A stretch of 35,020 nt of DNA from Verrucomicrobiia bacterium. GTDB lineage: Bacteria; Verrucomicrobiota; Verrucomicrobiia; Verrucomicrobiales; DEV007. The position numbers were made by a program, and so were the translations under genes. Below are positions 24,324-33,151 of the stretch, one piece after another; the stretch's first letter is position 1, and each line of letters opens with the position of its first letter. The DNA lies in NCBI GenBank assembly GCA_020440025.1, contig JAGROX010000018.1:6437-41456 (forward strand), read 5' to 3'. The notes beneath the pieces were generated by a model that was not told where the DNA came from, searched no databases, and saw nothing but the letters and a program-made list of their open reading frames with translations.

Positions 24324-25841
24324 TCACCCTGTCGCTGGCAGGTAGCGATAGTAGACCTCCAGCATCAGGATACAGAGACAGGTTCGGTAGATCTCGGGAT
24401 CCTGTGATCGATCCGTCTTGGCGCTTCCCTCCTGATTGAATCGCCCACGCTTGTCCTGATTCTGGATCAGTTGATCCCGGAAAATCCCATTCCACTCCTT
24501 CCAAGTGTCGCCCTTGTGATTAAATGCCGCCAGAGTCATGTAGTACCAGGAGTAGAGATCACAAGTGGAGAGATTGTAGTCAAAGCCCCCCGCCGAAAGG
24601 TAGAAGTCGAAACCTTTCTTGATGCGACTGCCTCGATCTCCGCTCAGATACTGAAGACCGAGGAGGCCAACTCCTGTCAGGCTGTGTCGATCCTCCGTTC
24701 GCTTGTATCCGAATCCTCCCTTCGGCCCTTGGCGCCCTGCGACGAATTGCGCCGTCTTACTGATCGCCTTGTCCAATCCCGGCAATGAGATCCTCGCATG
24801 TTGGGCTGTTTTGAGCGCCTGAAACTGCCAACCCGTCACCGAGAGATCACCCGCCCCCTCGCGCGAATATCCATACACCCAGCCACCATCGGAATTCTGT
24901 CCGTCGATCACGAGTTTGACCGCCGCCTCATAGGTCTCCTCCAATTGGGGAATCTCTGAGCCTTCTTCACGGGTCAGGATCAACGCCTCACCCAGCGCAT
25001 AGGTGCCGATGCCATGTTCGTAGGCCCAATGCTTGTCCCCGGGAGATCCCAGGCGCCCCCCATTTCGCTGCGCCATTTCCAGAAGCGCCTGTATCCCCTT
25101 GGTCACGGTCTCACCATAGCGGGGAGATTGCGGAGTCTCGCAATGTCCCAGGTAACAGAGCAGGGCAAAGCCCGTCATGGCCCCCTCGTAGGTACCGCCC
25201 CAACTCCCATCACGATTCTGGGCCGACTGAAGCCAATCGAGCGCATTCATGACCGCTGCCTCGACTTCGGGCGTTCCCCCGTTCTCGTGCAAAAGACGCG
25301 CGCGTTCTCCCGGGATGCACCGCCCCCGCATCGTCGCCGGAATCTTGGAAACATTCATGCCCCCGCCTCCCGCTCCTCCAGCCCCCAAACCGACGCCATT
25401 GCCCAGATCTCCAAGTCCCATGCCCAGCGGACTGAGCGTTTCCATCTCAACCTCCGGCGCGGCGATCACCGACGGCGTGTTGGCTCGCATCAATTTCGCC
25501 ACCGATGCCGAAGCACTGGCGCGCACTTCCTTGAGTTGCTTGACCGCGCTCAGTCGCTGCATCTGAACATCCTGAGTGCGCTCGGGCACAATGACCTCGG
25601 CGATGATCTCCGGGGTGTCATCAGCCCGCGGCACCACCACGATGATGGCCGCCACGATGAGGACGACCAGATGGAAAATCGCCGCCCACATCGCAGCCTT
25701 TTTTCCAGTCTCTCCTCCCGGTATCCGATCAATGGCTCCAAAAACGAGACGCTTCCCCAGCGCCACCAGCCGATCCCGGATCGTTTCTCGCTCGGGCTCC
25801 TGATCATCCCAGGGATTGGAGGGGCGATAGAAATGGCTCAT
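24324..25841 (-). CDS. TonB-like membrane anchor fused to prenyltransferase/squalene-cyclase-like toroid
   Basis: 505 residues. A cytoplasmic N terminus (1-48) is followed by one transmembrane helix at about 51-71 (MWAAIFHLVVLIVAAIIVVV) with H57 near its start, and just after it PEIIAEVIVPE. This matches the TonB/TolA plan: a single N-terminal helix carrying a functional His, then a 'P-x-I-x-V-x-x-V-x-P' strand. A Gly-rich linker (137-160) leads to an alpha/alpha-toroid of the prenyltransferase/squalene-oxidase repeat type at about 185-500 (WLQSAQNRDGSWGGTYEG, VIDGQNSDGGWVYGY, GRQGPKGGFGYKRT). The catalytic DxDD and DCTAE motifs of terpene cyclases are absent, so a binding role is likely. It overlaps exbD by 4 nt. 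Confidence 0.9.
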   Translation of the reverse strand: MSHFYRPSNPWDDQEPERETIRDRLVALGKRLVFGAIDRIPGGETGKKAAMWAAIFHLVVLIVAAIIVVVPRADDTPEIIAEVIVPERTQDVQMQRLSAVKQLKEVRASASASVAKLMRANTPSVIAAPEVEMETLSPLGMGLGDLGNGVGLGAGGAGGGGMNVSKIPATMRGRCIPGERARLLHENGGTPEVEAAVMNALDWLQSAQNRDGSWGGTYEGAMTGFALLCYLGHCETPQSPRYGETVTKGIQALLEMAQRNGGRLGSPGDKHWAYEHGIGTYALGEALILTREEGSEIPQLEETYEAAVKLVIDGQNSDGGWVYGYSREGAGDLSVTGWQFQALKTAQHARISLPGLDKAISKTAQFVAGRQGPKGGFGYKRTEDRHSLTGVGLLGLQYLSGDRGSRIKKGFDFYLSAGGFDYNLSTCDLYSWYYMTLAAFNHKGDTWKEWNGIFRDQLIQNQDKRGRFNQEGSAKTDRSQDPEIYRTCLCILMLEVYYRYLPATG

Positions 25842-26287
25842 GGCGAGATGCTCACATTCTTGATGTTGGCTTTGGCACAGGCGTTGAGGACATCAATGAA
25901 ACGCTGCTCGGGAACCCGGCCATCACATTTCACCACTACCAGCGCCTCGGATTGCGCGATCCTTGCCGCAGCGGCATAACGAACGAGGCGATCGGTCAGT
26001 ACTGGTGCGTGGTGATTGGCGGGATCGGTATCGACCGGTTCGCGATTCACCAGGATCACTCCTGTTGCATCGATTTCGATCATCATCTGATCCACCGTCA
26101 CCGGCTGACTCTGCACCTGAGACACTCCCGGCAACGTCATGGAGAGATCTGCCTCCTGCTTGATGAGGGTGGTGGTCACCAGGAAATAGATGAGGAGCAA
26201 AAACGCCACATCAATGAGCGGAGAAATGTTCAACTCCGGCTCGTCGTCCCGACTAAACGGACTGCGCTGATGGCGATCGTATTTCAT
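25838..26287 (-). CDS. exbD: ExbD/TolR-family protein, second copy
   Basis: 149 residues. Single transmembrane helix in ISPLIDVAFLLLIYFLV, with the conserved proton-pathway Asp (D26), then a periplasmic domain ending KNVSISP. ExbD dimers sit in the pore of ExbB pentamers and turn proton flow into motion. The stop overlaps the start of the TonB-like toroid gene (ATGA), so the two products are made together. It is divergent from the first exbD (DLSPMID) next to it, suggesting an ExbD heterodimer. Confidence 0.95.
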   Translation of the reverse strand: MKYDRHQRSPFSRDDEPELNISPLIDVAFLLLIYFLVTTTLIKQEADLSMTLPGVSQVQSQPVTVDQMMIEIDATGVILVNREPVDTDPANHHAPVLTDRLVRYAAAARIAQSEALVVVKCDGRVPEQRFIDVLNACAKANIKNVSISP

Positions 26288-26311
26288 CAGTCTGATTTGG
26301 ATCGGCTCAGC

Positions 26312-26752
26312 TCACTTGTCGGTGATGTAGGTTGAGAAAATCACATTGGCGACGCCACCACGGGCCGAGGCATCGATCACTTCCTTGACCTTTGCATGGG
26401 CGGCCAACTGATCGGCCCGAACATGCAGTCGAACGCCAGGGTCCGATTGCTTCGCCCGTCTCATCCGGGCTTCCACTTCGTCCACCGTCAGCTTTTCGCC
26501 ATCCTCCGACTTGATGGTGCCGTCGCCATAGACGTTCAGGATAACCCGGCCCTGCACCAGTCCCGGCACCTTGCCTTCGGTGGCGATGGGCACGGTGACG
26601 TTGGGATCTTTTCGGTAAGTAATCATCGTCGAGCTGACCATGAAAAAGATCAGCAACAGAAACACCAGATCGATCATCGGAGACAGATCGACTTGGCAAG
26701 TGCCTGAGCGAAAAAGCCGCCCTCGCAATTTGCTGGAGGAACTCGCACTCAT
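26312..26752 (-). CDS. exbD: ExbD/TolR-family protein, first copy
   Basis: 146 residues. VDLSPMIDLVFLLLIFFMV contains the membrane helix with the conserved Asp (D28); the periplasmic domain follows (RVILNVYGDGTIKSEDGEK..., VRLHVRADQLAAHAKVKEV) and ends VIFSTYITDK. The start overlaps the ExbB stop by 4 nt (ATGA), which fixes the frame. A 24-bp gap separates it from the second exbD. Confidence 0.95.
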   Translation of the reverse strand: MSASSSSKLRGRLFRSGTCQVDLSPMIDLVFLLLIFFMVSSTMITYRKDPNVTVPIATEGKVPGLVQGRVILNVYGDGTIKSEDGEKLTVDEVEARMRRAKQSDPGVRLHVRADQLAAHAKVKEVIDASARGGVANVIFSTYITDK

Positions 26753-27657
26753 GGCAAATCCGGAGCCGGGATCGAATCCTCAGAAGGTCCCGATGCACTC
26801 GCATAGGCCGCCCGACGGAGTTGGTTCAACATTTCGACACCGAAATCCTCGCAGCGGGTGATGAGTTCCTCGAGTCGATCTCGGAAAAAGAAATACAGGA
26901 AAATGGCCGGCAATGCGATCATCAACCCGGTGGCAGTCGTGACCAGCGCCTCCGAAATATTGGCCGCCAACAGACTGGGGTCTCCCATTCCCTTGTTTCC
27001 CAGTGTGCCAAACGCCTTGATCATCCCGGACACCGTGCCCAGCAGCCCCATCATGGGTGCCGCCTGAGCAAGCACGGAGAAGTAGTTGATCACCCGGGCC
27101 CGTTTTCGGTTGTGCTTGATCCCCGCTTCCATCATGAGGTCGCGGATCAGTTGGTTGTCATCGGTGGAGTAGCCCGTCTCTTCGATCTCATGAGCAAAGG
27201 CCGCCATCATCCGCGCCAAGGTGGTCGGGTCGTCCTTCACCACCACGGCAACTGCTTTGAGATTCGCCGTCGCCATCTCGTCGCTGAGCTTTTTCGTCAA
27301 CGCGGCTGGACAGAAATTCGCCGCCCTAAGATCGAGGTAGCAATAGATACCCAACCCGATCACCGCGATGGAAAACAAACCCAGAATCCACATGGCCCAG
27401 CCACCCGCCGCGATCAGCCCAAACAGTGACGTGTCGGCTTTCGATACGGTCCCATCGTCAGACACCACCGTTCCGGGAGGTGGCCCCACCTCGACCGGCA
27501 GATTGTCGGTGAGTCCGGGCACAGTGAGATCGTCCTGCGCCATCAGGCCTTGGCCCCCTGTCCACATCAGACCGATGACCAGTAGTCCCAAAAATAAACG
27601 CGACAAAATGTGGCAGCGCTTGGCGACGAGAATGTCGCGAGAAAATACCTCGTTCAT
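26749..27657 (-). CDS. exbB: ExbB/TolQ/MotA-family proton channel protein
   Basis: 302 residues from ATG 27657, chosen because it starts a clean signal-like segment (residues 17-40, ending GLMAQDD); upstream starts at 27711 or 27693 would add residues without function. The MotA_ExbB domain is at about 120-280, with TM helices near 84-108, 190-212 (LAQAAPMMGLLGTVSGMI, the classic motif) and 235-258 (ISEALVTTATGLMIALPAI). A periplasmic N-terminal extension after a cleavable signal is typical of ExbB homologues in this phylum. It forms the proton channel with the two ExbD proteins and heads the six-gene operon, with its promoter in the 210-bp divergent gap facing the deacetylase gene. Confidence 0.93.
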   Translation of the reverse strand: MNEVFSRDILVAKRCHILSRLFLGLLVIGLMWTGGQGLMAQDDLTVPGLTDNLPVEVGPPPGTVVSDDGTVSKADTSLFGLIAAGGWAMWILGLFSIAVIGLGIYCYLDLRAANFCPAALTKKLSDEMATANLKAVAVVVKDDPTTLARMMAAFAHEIEETGYSTDDNQLIRDLMMEAGIKHNRKRARVINYFSVLAQAAPMMGLLGTVSGMIKAFGTLGNKGMGDPSLLAANISEALVTTATGLMIALPAIFLYFFFRDRLEELITRCEDFGVEMLNQLRRAAYASASGPSEDSIPAPDLP

Positions 27658-27867
27658 AGATTCGATCGGATAGAAAAAAGGAGTACGCCTCATCAAACCC
27701 GATTCCAGCAAGGCACGTCGAGCCTCAATCGTCGACTCTGTCAGAATTTACAATCTCCCAAAACCTTGATTCTTCCCCTCCCGGCGCAAAAACGGGCGTT
27801 GTTGCCAATGGTCCGGTGACGTATGTTTGGCTTTCCCATCTTTCTCAGCACCTGCCTCTGCGCTTTC

Positions 27868-29316
27868 ATGACCTGCCCACTCTTTCCCCGCGCATTTTCG
27901 CTCGTTTTTTCCACGCTCTTTGCTGTTCTCAGTCTGTCGCTGGTTTCCTGTGACAAAGTCGATGGCTTGGGAGCCAAGCTGGAGGAAGCTCTCAATCGCA
28001 AGCCTCCGGGAGCCTCGGGCATTCCTCAGCCAGACCCCGAACAATTGCTTGCTGACGAGCCGGACATGGTCATTCCTCCTCCGCCTGAGCCGGTGAAGAT
28101 GGAGCCAGTGATCAACAAAGAAGCGCGCGTCTCCATTCTTGGCTATCACGACTTCACCGATGGCAAATCCCGCAACGACATGATCATCAACATCGATGAT
28201 TTCCGGGGCCAGATGCAAGCGATCAAGGATGCCGAGCTTCCCGTCATCAGCATGGCGCAATTCCTCGCCTGGAAACGCGGCGAAGAAGACATCCCTGAGA
28301 AAAGCATCATGATCACGATCGACGACGGTTGGAAAGCCACCCACACCCTCGCGATGCCCGTGTTGAAGGAATTCGGTTATCCGTTCACCATTTTCCTCTA
28401 CAAGAAATATGTCGGCGTGGGCGGTCGTTCCCTCACCTTTGATGAAGTGAAGGAACTCATGGCCAACGGCGCCGATGTCGGTAGCCACAGCGTCAGTCAT
28501 CAGAACATGGCCAGTCGCAGCGGTCGCAGCGCCGAAGCGCATACGGCTTGGCTGCACAGCGAACTCGAGGATTCCTGGAACTTCCTGAACGAGAACTTCG
28601 GTGCCTATGGTCAGGTCCTCAAAACCTTCGCCTACCCCTTCGGAATCTTCAGTGACGAAGTCGTGGAAATCTCTGATGCCTTTGGCTACGAAGCCTGTTT
28701 CACCGTGAATGGAAAGAAGACGCTTTGGGCGGATCAGGATGCCAGGTTGGGGCGCTACGTTGTCCACGGCACCACCTTGGCGAACTTTGACCAGGCGCTC
28801 GATTTCGGTGGCGGCGGCACCACGACTTCAGGCAGAAAGCTCATGACCGAATCCACCGACGAATCCGGCGAAGTCAAAGGCCCTCTCGTCAGCACCTGGC
28901 CCAGCGAAGGGCAGACCATCATCGACCGACTTCCCGAGATTCAGATGAGCATCGGCGACCTTGCCGGATTTGATCCCGAAAGCGTCACCGTCCGGGTGAC
29001 CGGATTCGGCAAAGTCACTCATACTTGGGATGCAGAGAGCAAGACGGTTCGCTATCAGGTCCCGCAGCGCCTTCGCTCCGATACCTGCGGCGTCCGGGTG
29101 AGTTTCAAGCACTCGGGAAATTCAGACTGGGAGATCATTGCCTGGAACTTCCACATCGATCGGCTTGCCGGCTATCTCCCCAATGAAGCGTTGGAGGAAC
29201 TTCGCGAGCGCCGTGAGACCGAAGGCGAAAGCGCCATCGACGCGCTACCAACCGAAGAGACGGCAGCGCTTCCCGTAGCCAATGAAGAGCCGAAAACAGC
29301 CTCAGTGACTCGCTGA
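27868..29316 (+). CDS. Polysaccharide deacetylase-family lipoprotein
   Basis: 482 residues from ATG 27868, which gives a normal lipoprotein signal with lipobox SLVSC (C28); an in-frame ATG at 27823 would add 15 residues. After a Pro-rich linker (50-80) comes a NodB-type carbohydrate-esterase-4 domain: VSILGYHDF, TIDDGW (D152, D153) and the metal-binding GSHSVSHQNM (H207, H211), then FAYPFGIFSDE. These residues bind a divalent metal and deacetylate N-acetylated glycans such as peptidoglycan, chitin or exopolysaccharide. The C-terminal 150 residues look like a beta-rich domain (VTVRVTGFGKVTHTWDAES) of unknown role, ending in a disordered Glu-rich tail. It is a single-gene unit divergent from exbB. 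Confidence 0.92.
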   Translation: MTCPLFPRAFSLVFSTLFAVLSLSLVSCDKVDGLGAKLEEALNRKPPGASGIPQPDPEQLLADEPDMVIPPPPEPVKMEPVINKEARVSILGYHDFTDGKSRNDMIINIDDFRGQMQAIKDAELPVISMAQFLAWKRGEEDIPEKSIMITIDDGWKATHTLAMPVLKEFGYPFTIFLYKKYVGVGGRSLTFDEVKELMANGADVGSHSVSHQNMASRSGRSAEAHTAWLHSELEDSWNFLNENFGAYGQVLKTFAYPFGIFSDEVVEISDAFGYEACFTVNGKKTLWADQDARLGRYVVHGTTLANFDQALDFGGGGTTTSGRKLMTESTDESGEVKGPLVSTWPSEGQTIIDRLPEIQMSIGDLAGFDPESVTVRVTGFGKVTHTWDAESKTVRYQVPQRLRSDTCGVRVSFKHSGNSDWEIIAWNFHIDRLAGYLPNEALEELRERRETEGESAIDALPTEETAALPVANEEPKTASVTR

Positions 29317-29318
29317 GC

Positions 29319-29336
29319 GTTGGCTTTCCTGCCAAC
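29319..29336. terminator. Hairpin between convergent genes
   Basis: GTTGGC, loop TTTCCT, GCCAAC: a perfect 6-bp stem in the 30-bp gap between the stops of the deacetylase and the SpoIIAA-like gene. Short and without a T-tract, so a candidate terminator for both directions only. Confidence 0.5.
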
Positions 29337-29346
29337 TCGACAATAA

Positions 29347-29724
29347 TCACTCAGCCAGCCAAGCCAACGCCTCGGCCTCATCGAGAAACGCCTTCGTCCG
29401 AATCGGGATTCCACGCTCCCGCATCACCAGATCAAAGGACCAGATCAGATTCAGGGCGGATTCATCCGCGACCAGGCAGGCCCATTTGCAGGCTCCGCGA
29501 ATCTCGGCGAGTTCCGCCGAATGATCGACGTATTTGCGAATCGCTGCCACCTCATCCATCAGGCTGGCCTTCCGGAGATCTGTCAGCGTGTTCATGCCAG
29601 GGACGAACGCCGGATCTTCATTCACTCGCAGCGAGTGACGGATCATCTCTGCGATGGAAAAACTCCCTACTTGGTTCACCCGAATCAGATTCGCCTCAGG
29701 ATCGATGGTGTAATCAATCGCCAT
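29347..29724 (-). CDS. SpoIIAA-like (STAS/SEC14-type) small protein
   Basis: 125 residues, all one small alpha/beta domain: a beta start (MAIDYTIDPEANLIRVNQVGSF), helix SIAEMIRHSLRVNEDPAFVPG, strand NTLTDLRKASLMD, and then a long helix and a terminal helix (TKAFLDEAEALAWLAE). This order is that of the SpoIIAA-like family, related to STAS and SEC14 lipid-binding folds. There is no conserved Ser in a DSxG phosphorylation motif, so it need not be an anti-anti-sigma factor. Function unknown. It lies alone on the minus strand between two plus-strand genes. Confidence 0.7.
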   Translation of the reverse strand: MAIDYTIDPEANLIRVNQVGSFSIAEMIRHSLRVNEDPAFVPGMNTLTDLRKASLMDEVAAIRKYVDHSAELAEIRGACKWACLVADESALNLIWSFDLVMRERGIPIRTKAFLDEAEALAWLAE

Positions 29725-29840
29725 TTCACAGGTTAGCCCGAATTCCCCCTCTCGGAAAACAACATTTTCCGCTTCGACCTCCCGCCAAAGCGCCCATCTC
29801 TTCGCGTGACTTCCCGGAAAACCTCGTTCAATCTTCGCCC

Positions 29841-31082
29841 ATGTCGATTTTTCATCGCCCCCTCGCTTTCCTCATGCTGGCCTCTCTGCTTGGCAGTATC
29901 GCCGCCTCTCGGACTGATCTTTCAGCGCAGGAAAAGAAACCCTGGTCCCCGCCCCCTGCCATTGCCTTGGAGAAACTGATCCCGGAGAACCCCTCTGAAG
30001 CGGCAGCCCTCATTCGTAAGAGCTGGGGAGACAAAGCCTTCGAGAGCAACAACTCCAAGGTCATCGAAAAGACGACCGTCCTCTGGGTCGGCAAAGCAGA
30101 GACTCCCATCAGCGTGGTTCGGCTCGATACCGGAGAGACCATCGGCACCATGACCGATCTCGGTGGTTTTCAAGCGCTCGCCAAAACCCTGCCGAACTGT
30201 GTCACCTTCGACTACGAACTCCGCGCCACCGGCAAGGACAAGGCGCTCGGCAAAGGCAACCTCAAGATCGAATACTACGACTACACTCCCGACTCTCTGG
30301 AGCAACCGGGCGTCCCCCGGGGAACCGTCACCGAACACGAATGGAATGACTCAAAGATCTTCCCCGACACCGCCCGCGAGTATGTCGTCTACATCCCCGC
30401 TCAATATGACGGGTCCAAACCCGCCGCCCTCATGGTTTTTCAGGACGGTCTCCGGCACGCCGATCCCAAAACCAGCAACGGTCTTCACGCCACCACCGTT
30501 CTCGACAACCTCATTGCCAAAGGTGAGGTGCCTGTCACCGTCGCCATTTTCATCAACCCCGGTCGAACCAAAGACCAGAAGCCCGGTGACAAGGCCCGCA
30601 ATCGCAGCTTCGAATACGATTCCCTCGGTGACGCCTATGTGAGATTCCTCCTCGAAGAGATCATTCCCCACGTCGTCAGCGAGCACGACCTGAAGCTTAG
30701 CGACGATCCCGCGATGTGGGCCATCTCCGGAGGTTCCAGCGGCTGCGCCTGTGCCTGGACCGCCGCGTGGGAGCGTCCCGACAAGTTCGGCAAAGTCCTC
30801 GGCTGGGTCGGCACCTTCACCAACATCCGCGGCGCAAATGTCTACCCTGCGCTGGTTCGAAAGACCGAGCGCAAGCCCATTCGGGCCGCCCTGCTCGATG
30901 GCACAAACGACGTCGACAACCAGTTCGGCAATTGGCCACTTGCCAACCGCCAGATGGAAGCCGCTCTCAAGTTCTCCGGTTACGACTACCGCTACTGGTG
31001 GGGCGAAGGCTTCCACGGCAGCACCTACGCTGCCGCCATGCTGCCCGAGATGATGCGTTGGCTGTGGCGCGATGACGAGTAG
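29841..31082 (+). CDS. Exported alpha/beta-hydrolase esterase (esterase D/feruloyl-esterase-like)
   Basis: 413 residues with a Sec signal peptide (residues 1-30). The N-terminal part (40-150) is a separate beta-rich domain. The esterase domain runs from about 165: EYVVYIPAQYDGSKPAALMVFQDG, IIPHVVSEHDL, a nucleophile elbow ISGGSSG (Ser299, Gly-x-Ser-x-Gly), acidic D353 or D357 (LLDGTND), and H392 (EGFHGSTY). It belongs to the putative-esterase family (PF00756), acting on feruloyl, acetyl or siderophore esters in the periplasm; the substrate is not visible. The start ATG 29841 is set by the signal peptide. The stop is 8 bp from the convergent ferritin-like gene. Confidence 0.87.
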   Translation: MSIFHRPLAFLMLASLLGSIAASRTDLSAQEKKPWSPPPAIALEKLIPENPSEAAALIRKSWGDKAFESNNSKVIEKTTVLWVGKAETPISVVRLDTGETIGTMTDLGGFQALAKTLPNCVTFDYELRATGKDKALGKGNLKIEYYDYTPDSLEQPGVPRGTVTEHEWNDSKIFPDTAREYVVYIPAQYDGSKPAALMVFQDGLRHADPKTSNGLHATTVLDNLIAKGEVPVTVAIFINPGRTKDQKPGDKARNRSFEYDSLGDAYVRFLLEEIIPHVVSEHDLKLSDDPAMWAISGGSSGCACAWTAAWERPDKFGKVLGWVGTFTNIRGANVYPALVRKTERKPIRAALLDGTNDVDNQFGNWPLANRQMEAALKFSGYDYRYWWGEGFHGSTYAAAMLPEMMRWLWRDDE

Positions 31083-31090
31083 AAGGCCGG

Positions 31091-33151
31091 CTACGGTTGA
31101 ATCGCCAATTCCGCCACGTCACGAGCCACTTTCAACCAGCCACCCCAGCCACCCGCTGCCTCCACATCGGTCAGGGCAATGCGACCAGCCGTGAGTTTCC
31201 TGTGAGCATCGAATCGCACGCCTTCTTCGGGGGGCGTCCTTTCCTGTTTTTTCTCGATGGAGAAAGCGAGGGCATGCCCCGCACTGACCCGTCGAGACAA
31301 GTCGCATGCGAGTCGGCCCATGGTAAATCGCGGATTCACTTCGCAGACCACCCGATGCGCCAAGTTTCCGGCTCGGTCCCGATAGACAAAGGCATCGATC
31401 CCAACGGGACCACGATAGCCCGCCTCGGCCAACCAAGCCCGGAGGTTCTCTGGAAAAGGCTCACCCTCATCGTAATTGGGCAAGGCGTGATGCATGAGGA
31501 ATTGGGCCAACTCGGAATCGAGCCCTCGACAGAATTTTGGACTCCACACCGTGCCCAGATAGCGGCCGCGTTCTCCGATGAGTTGGCGCGTGAATCCAAT
31601 CCGACGGAGAGTGTCGCCCGTCATCTCGAACTGAACTGAAAAATCGAAAACCCGATCCACCCACGGTTCCAGCACCCCTCTTCCGCACCATTCTACCCTG
31701 TTAGGTCCGGCATTCAACCCTGTTAGGTTGCCTGTATCCTCGGGCTCGATCCGGCGAAATCCTCGACCGGCGGCGGCAAACTCGGGCTTCCATACCATCG
31801 AGACCGGACCTCCCCAGTTTTCCTGAATCGAGGCAGCCGCGTTCACCCAGGATTCGCCATCGATGACCGGATGAGAAAGAGGCATCTCCCCGTCGGACCA
31901 TTGCGGCCACTCTTCCATCTGGGAGATCTTGGAGAAAAGGCCGCGTATCTCAGCCGACCATTTCGTCGTCTCGGCTGATTTCGGCAACTTCGCCCGCAGC
32001 GGAGCCAGGAGTTTCGCCACTCGCGGATCCCACGACCACGGTCGAAGATCATTGAGTCGGCGATCGGCAGTCAGGCTGTCGACGGCGAGCGACGTGTCCG
32101 ACTCCACCTTTTCGAATTCCGGCAAATCGAAACCCAGCGCGCGGATTCGCTCCAGATATTCCCGGCGCTGAGTTTCTCTCACCAATACCACATCGTCTCG
32201 TCGCGCCAGGTAGAGTGCCAATCCCTCGAGGTCGCGAACAAACTCGGTCACGGATCGCTTCGGCTCGTAGTCCCCACCATTGAGTCCCCGGGCCATGACG
32301 TCCTCGGCGTGAGGGTTGAACCAGTGAACGTTGGGCGTGCGCCCTTTGGATCGCTCGAAGACTGCCAGTTCTCGCACAAATTCTTCATCCAGTCCCGCCG
32401 CCAATCGGCCTTCGGCATTAAACTCGGCTCCGTTTCCTTTGGCTCGACTCGCCGACAGCGGAAAGACGAGCGACTCCTGATATGCCTCCCAATCGGATTG
32501 CCCTTCCCGCTTCCATTTGCGAAACCATTTCAGTCCATAGCCGACGTGAGAAATCTCGTCGCGATAGATTTGATCCATCAATTTTCCCGATTTTTCATCG
32601 CCAGCCTCTCGCATGACTCCTGCAAAATGTCGGGCGTAGTCGAGATTTGCCTGCTCAAAAGTCAGGCTGAGCCGGGTCACGTAGTCGAGCGGCGTCTCCA
32701 TCTGCGCCACCATGTCCCAGAAGAATCGGTTCAGCGGATGGGTGCCGAAAGTGACCCCGCACTCCTCCATCCGACGCACATACCAGAGCGTGTGTCGCTG
32801 CTCCTCGCGAAGGGTCTGCAGCAGCCCCATTCGAAACGCTCTCGGGGCATCTGGAAAGCGCAACAGCGCCAGAGCCATCAGTTCTGCGGCCATCAACTCA
32901 TGATTCCCAAAAAAGTGAAAAAGCACGCCTCGTGATTCTTCATCAACGAGTTGAGGTCTCGACGGAAGCTCAGGTTTCCCTTCTGCGCCCCGGATCCGCA
33001 TTCGCAGATCCATCGGTCGCCCTGGTTCGACGAGTTGAGGGGGAATCGCCGCGATGCCATCATCCGTCAGCTCCGCCAGAGGAAGAATCTTGAGTTTCTC
33101 CTCGAGGGTTTCGGCATAGAGCACTCGCTCGGCATACTCGGCAATGGTCAC
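31091..33151 (-). CDS. Fusion of ferritin-like (DUF455-type) domain and ATP-grasp-like domain
   Basis: 686 residues from GTG 33151. The first about 230 residues are a ferritin-like four-helix bundle like DUF455/MiaE-type proteins: FHFFGNHELMAAELMALAL (E85, E90), LREEQRH (E117, H120), LTFEQANLDY (E166) and YRDEISHVGYG (E199, H202). This is a complete set of diiron ligands in E, ExxH, E, ExxH order. Residues about 300-660 look like an ATP-grasp ligase: SMVWKPEFAAAGRGF, LEPWVDRVFDFS, GPVGIDAFVYRD and VVCEVNPRFTMGR. Such a pairing may couple an oxidation to ATP-dependent ligation. Residues about 474-489 are encoded by copies of the 22-nt repeat. Substrate unknown. Confidence 0.85.
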   Translation of the reverse strand: MTIAEYAERVLYAETLEEKLKILPLAELTDDGIAAIPPQLVEPGRPMDLRMRIRGAEGKPELPSRPQLVDEESRGVLFHFFGNHELMAAELMALALLRFPDAPRAFRMGLLQTLREEQRHTLWYVRRMEECGVTFGTHPLNRFFWDMVAQMETPLDYVTRLSLTFEQANLDYARHFAGVMREAGDEKSGKLMDQIYRDEISHVGYGLKWFRKWKREGQSDWEAYQESLVFPLSASRAKGNGAEFNAEGRLAAGLDEEFVRELAVFERSKGRTPNVHWFNPHAEDVMARGLNGGDYEPKRSVTEFVRDLEGLALYLARRDDVVLVRETQRREYLERIRALGFDLPEFEKVESDTSLAVDSLTADRRLNDLRPWSWDPRVAKLLAPLRAKLPKSAETTKWSAEIRGLFSKISQMEEWPQWSDGEMPLSHPVIDGESWVNAAASIQENWGGPVSMVWKPEFAAAGRGFRRIEPEDTGNLTGLNAGPNRVEWCGRGVLEPWVDRVFDFSVQFEMTGDTLRRIGFTRQLIGERGRYLGTVWSPKFCRGLDSELAQFLMHHALPNYDEGEPFPENLRAWLAEAGYRGPVGIDAFVYRDRAGNLAHRVVCEVNPRFTMGRLACDLSRRVSAGHALAFSIEKKQERTPPEEGVRFDAHRKLTAGRIALTDVEAAGGWGGWLKVARDVAELAIQP
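31685..31728 (-). repeat. 22-nt-period tandem repeat, locus 3 (inside the ferritin/ATP-grasp gene)
   Basis: On the minus strand, two units start ACCTAACAGGGTTGAATG (31728-31707) and ACCTAACAGGGTAGAATG (31706-31685), with 18 of 22 positions identical. The 22-nt period is not a multiple of three, so the two copies are read in different frames: LTGLNAG, then PNRVEW. They lie in a loop between two ATP-grasp strands. Confidence 0.82.
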
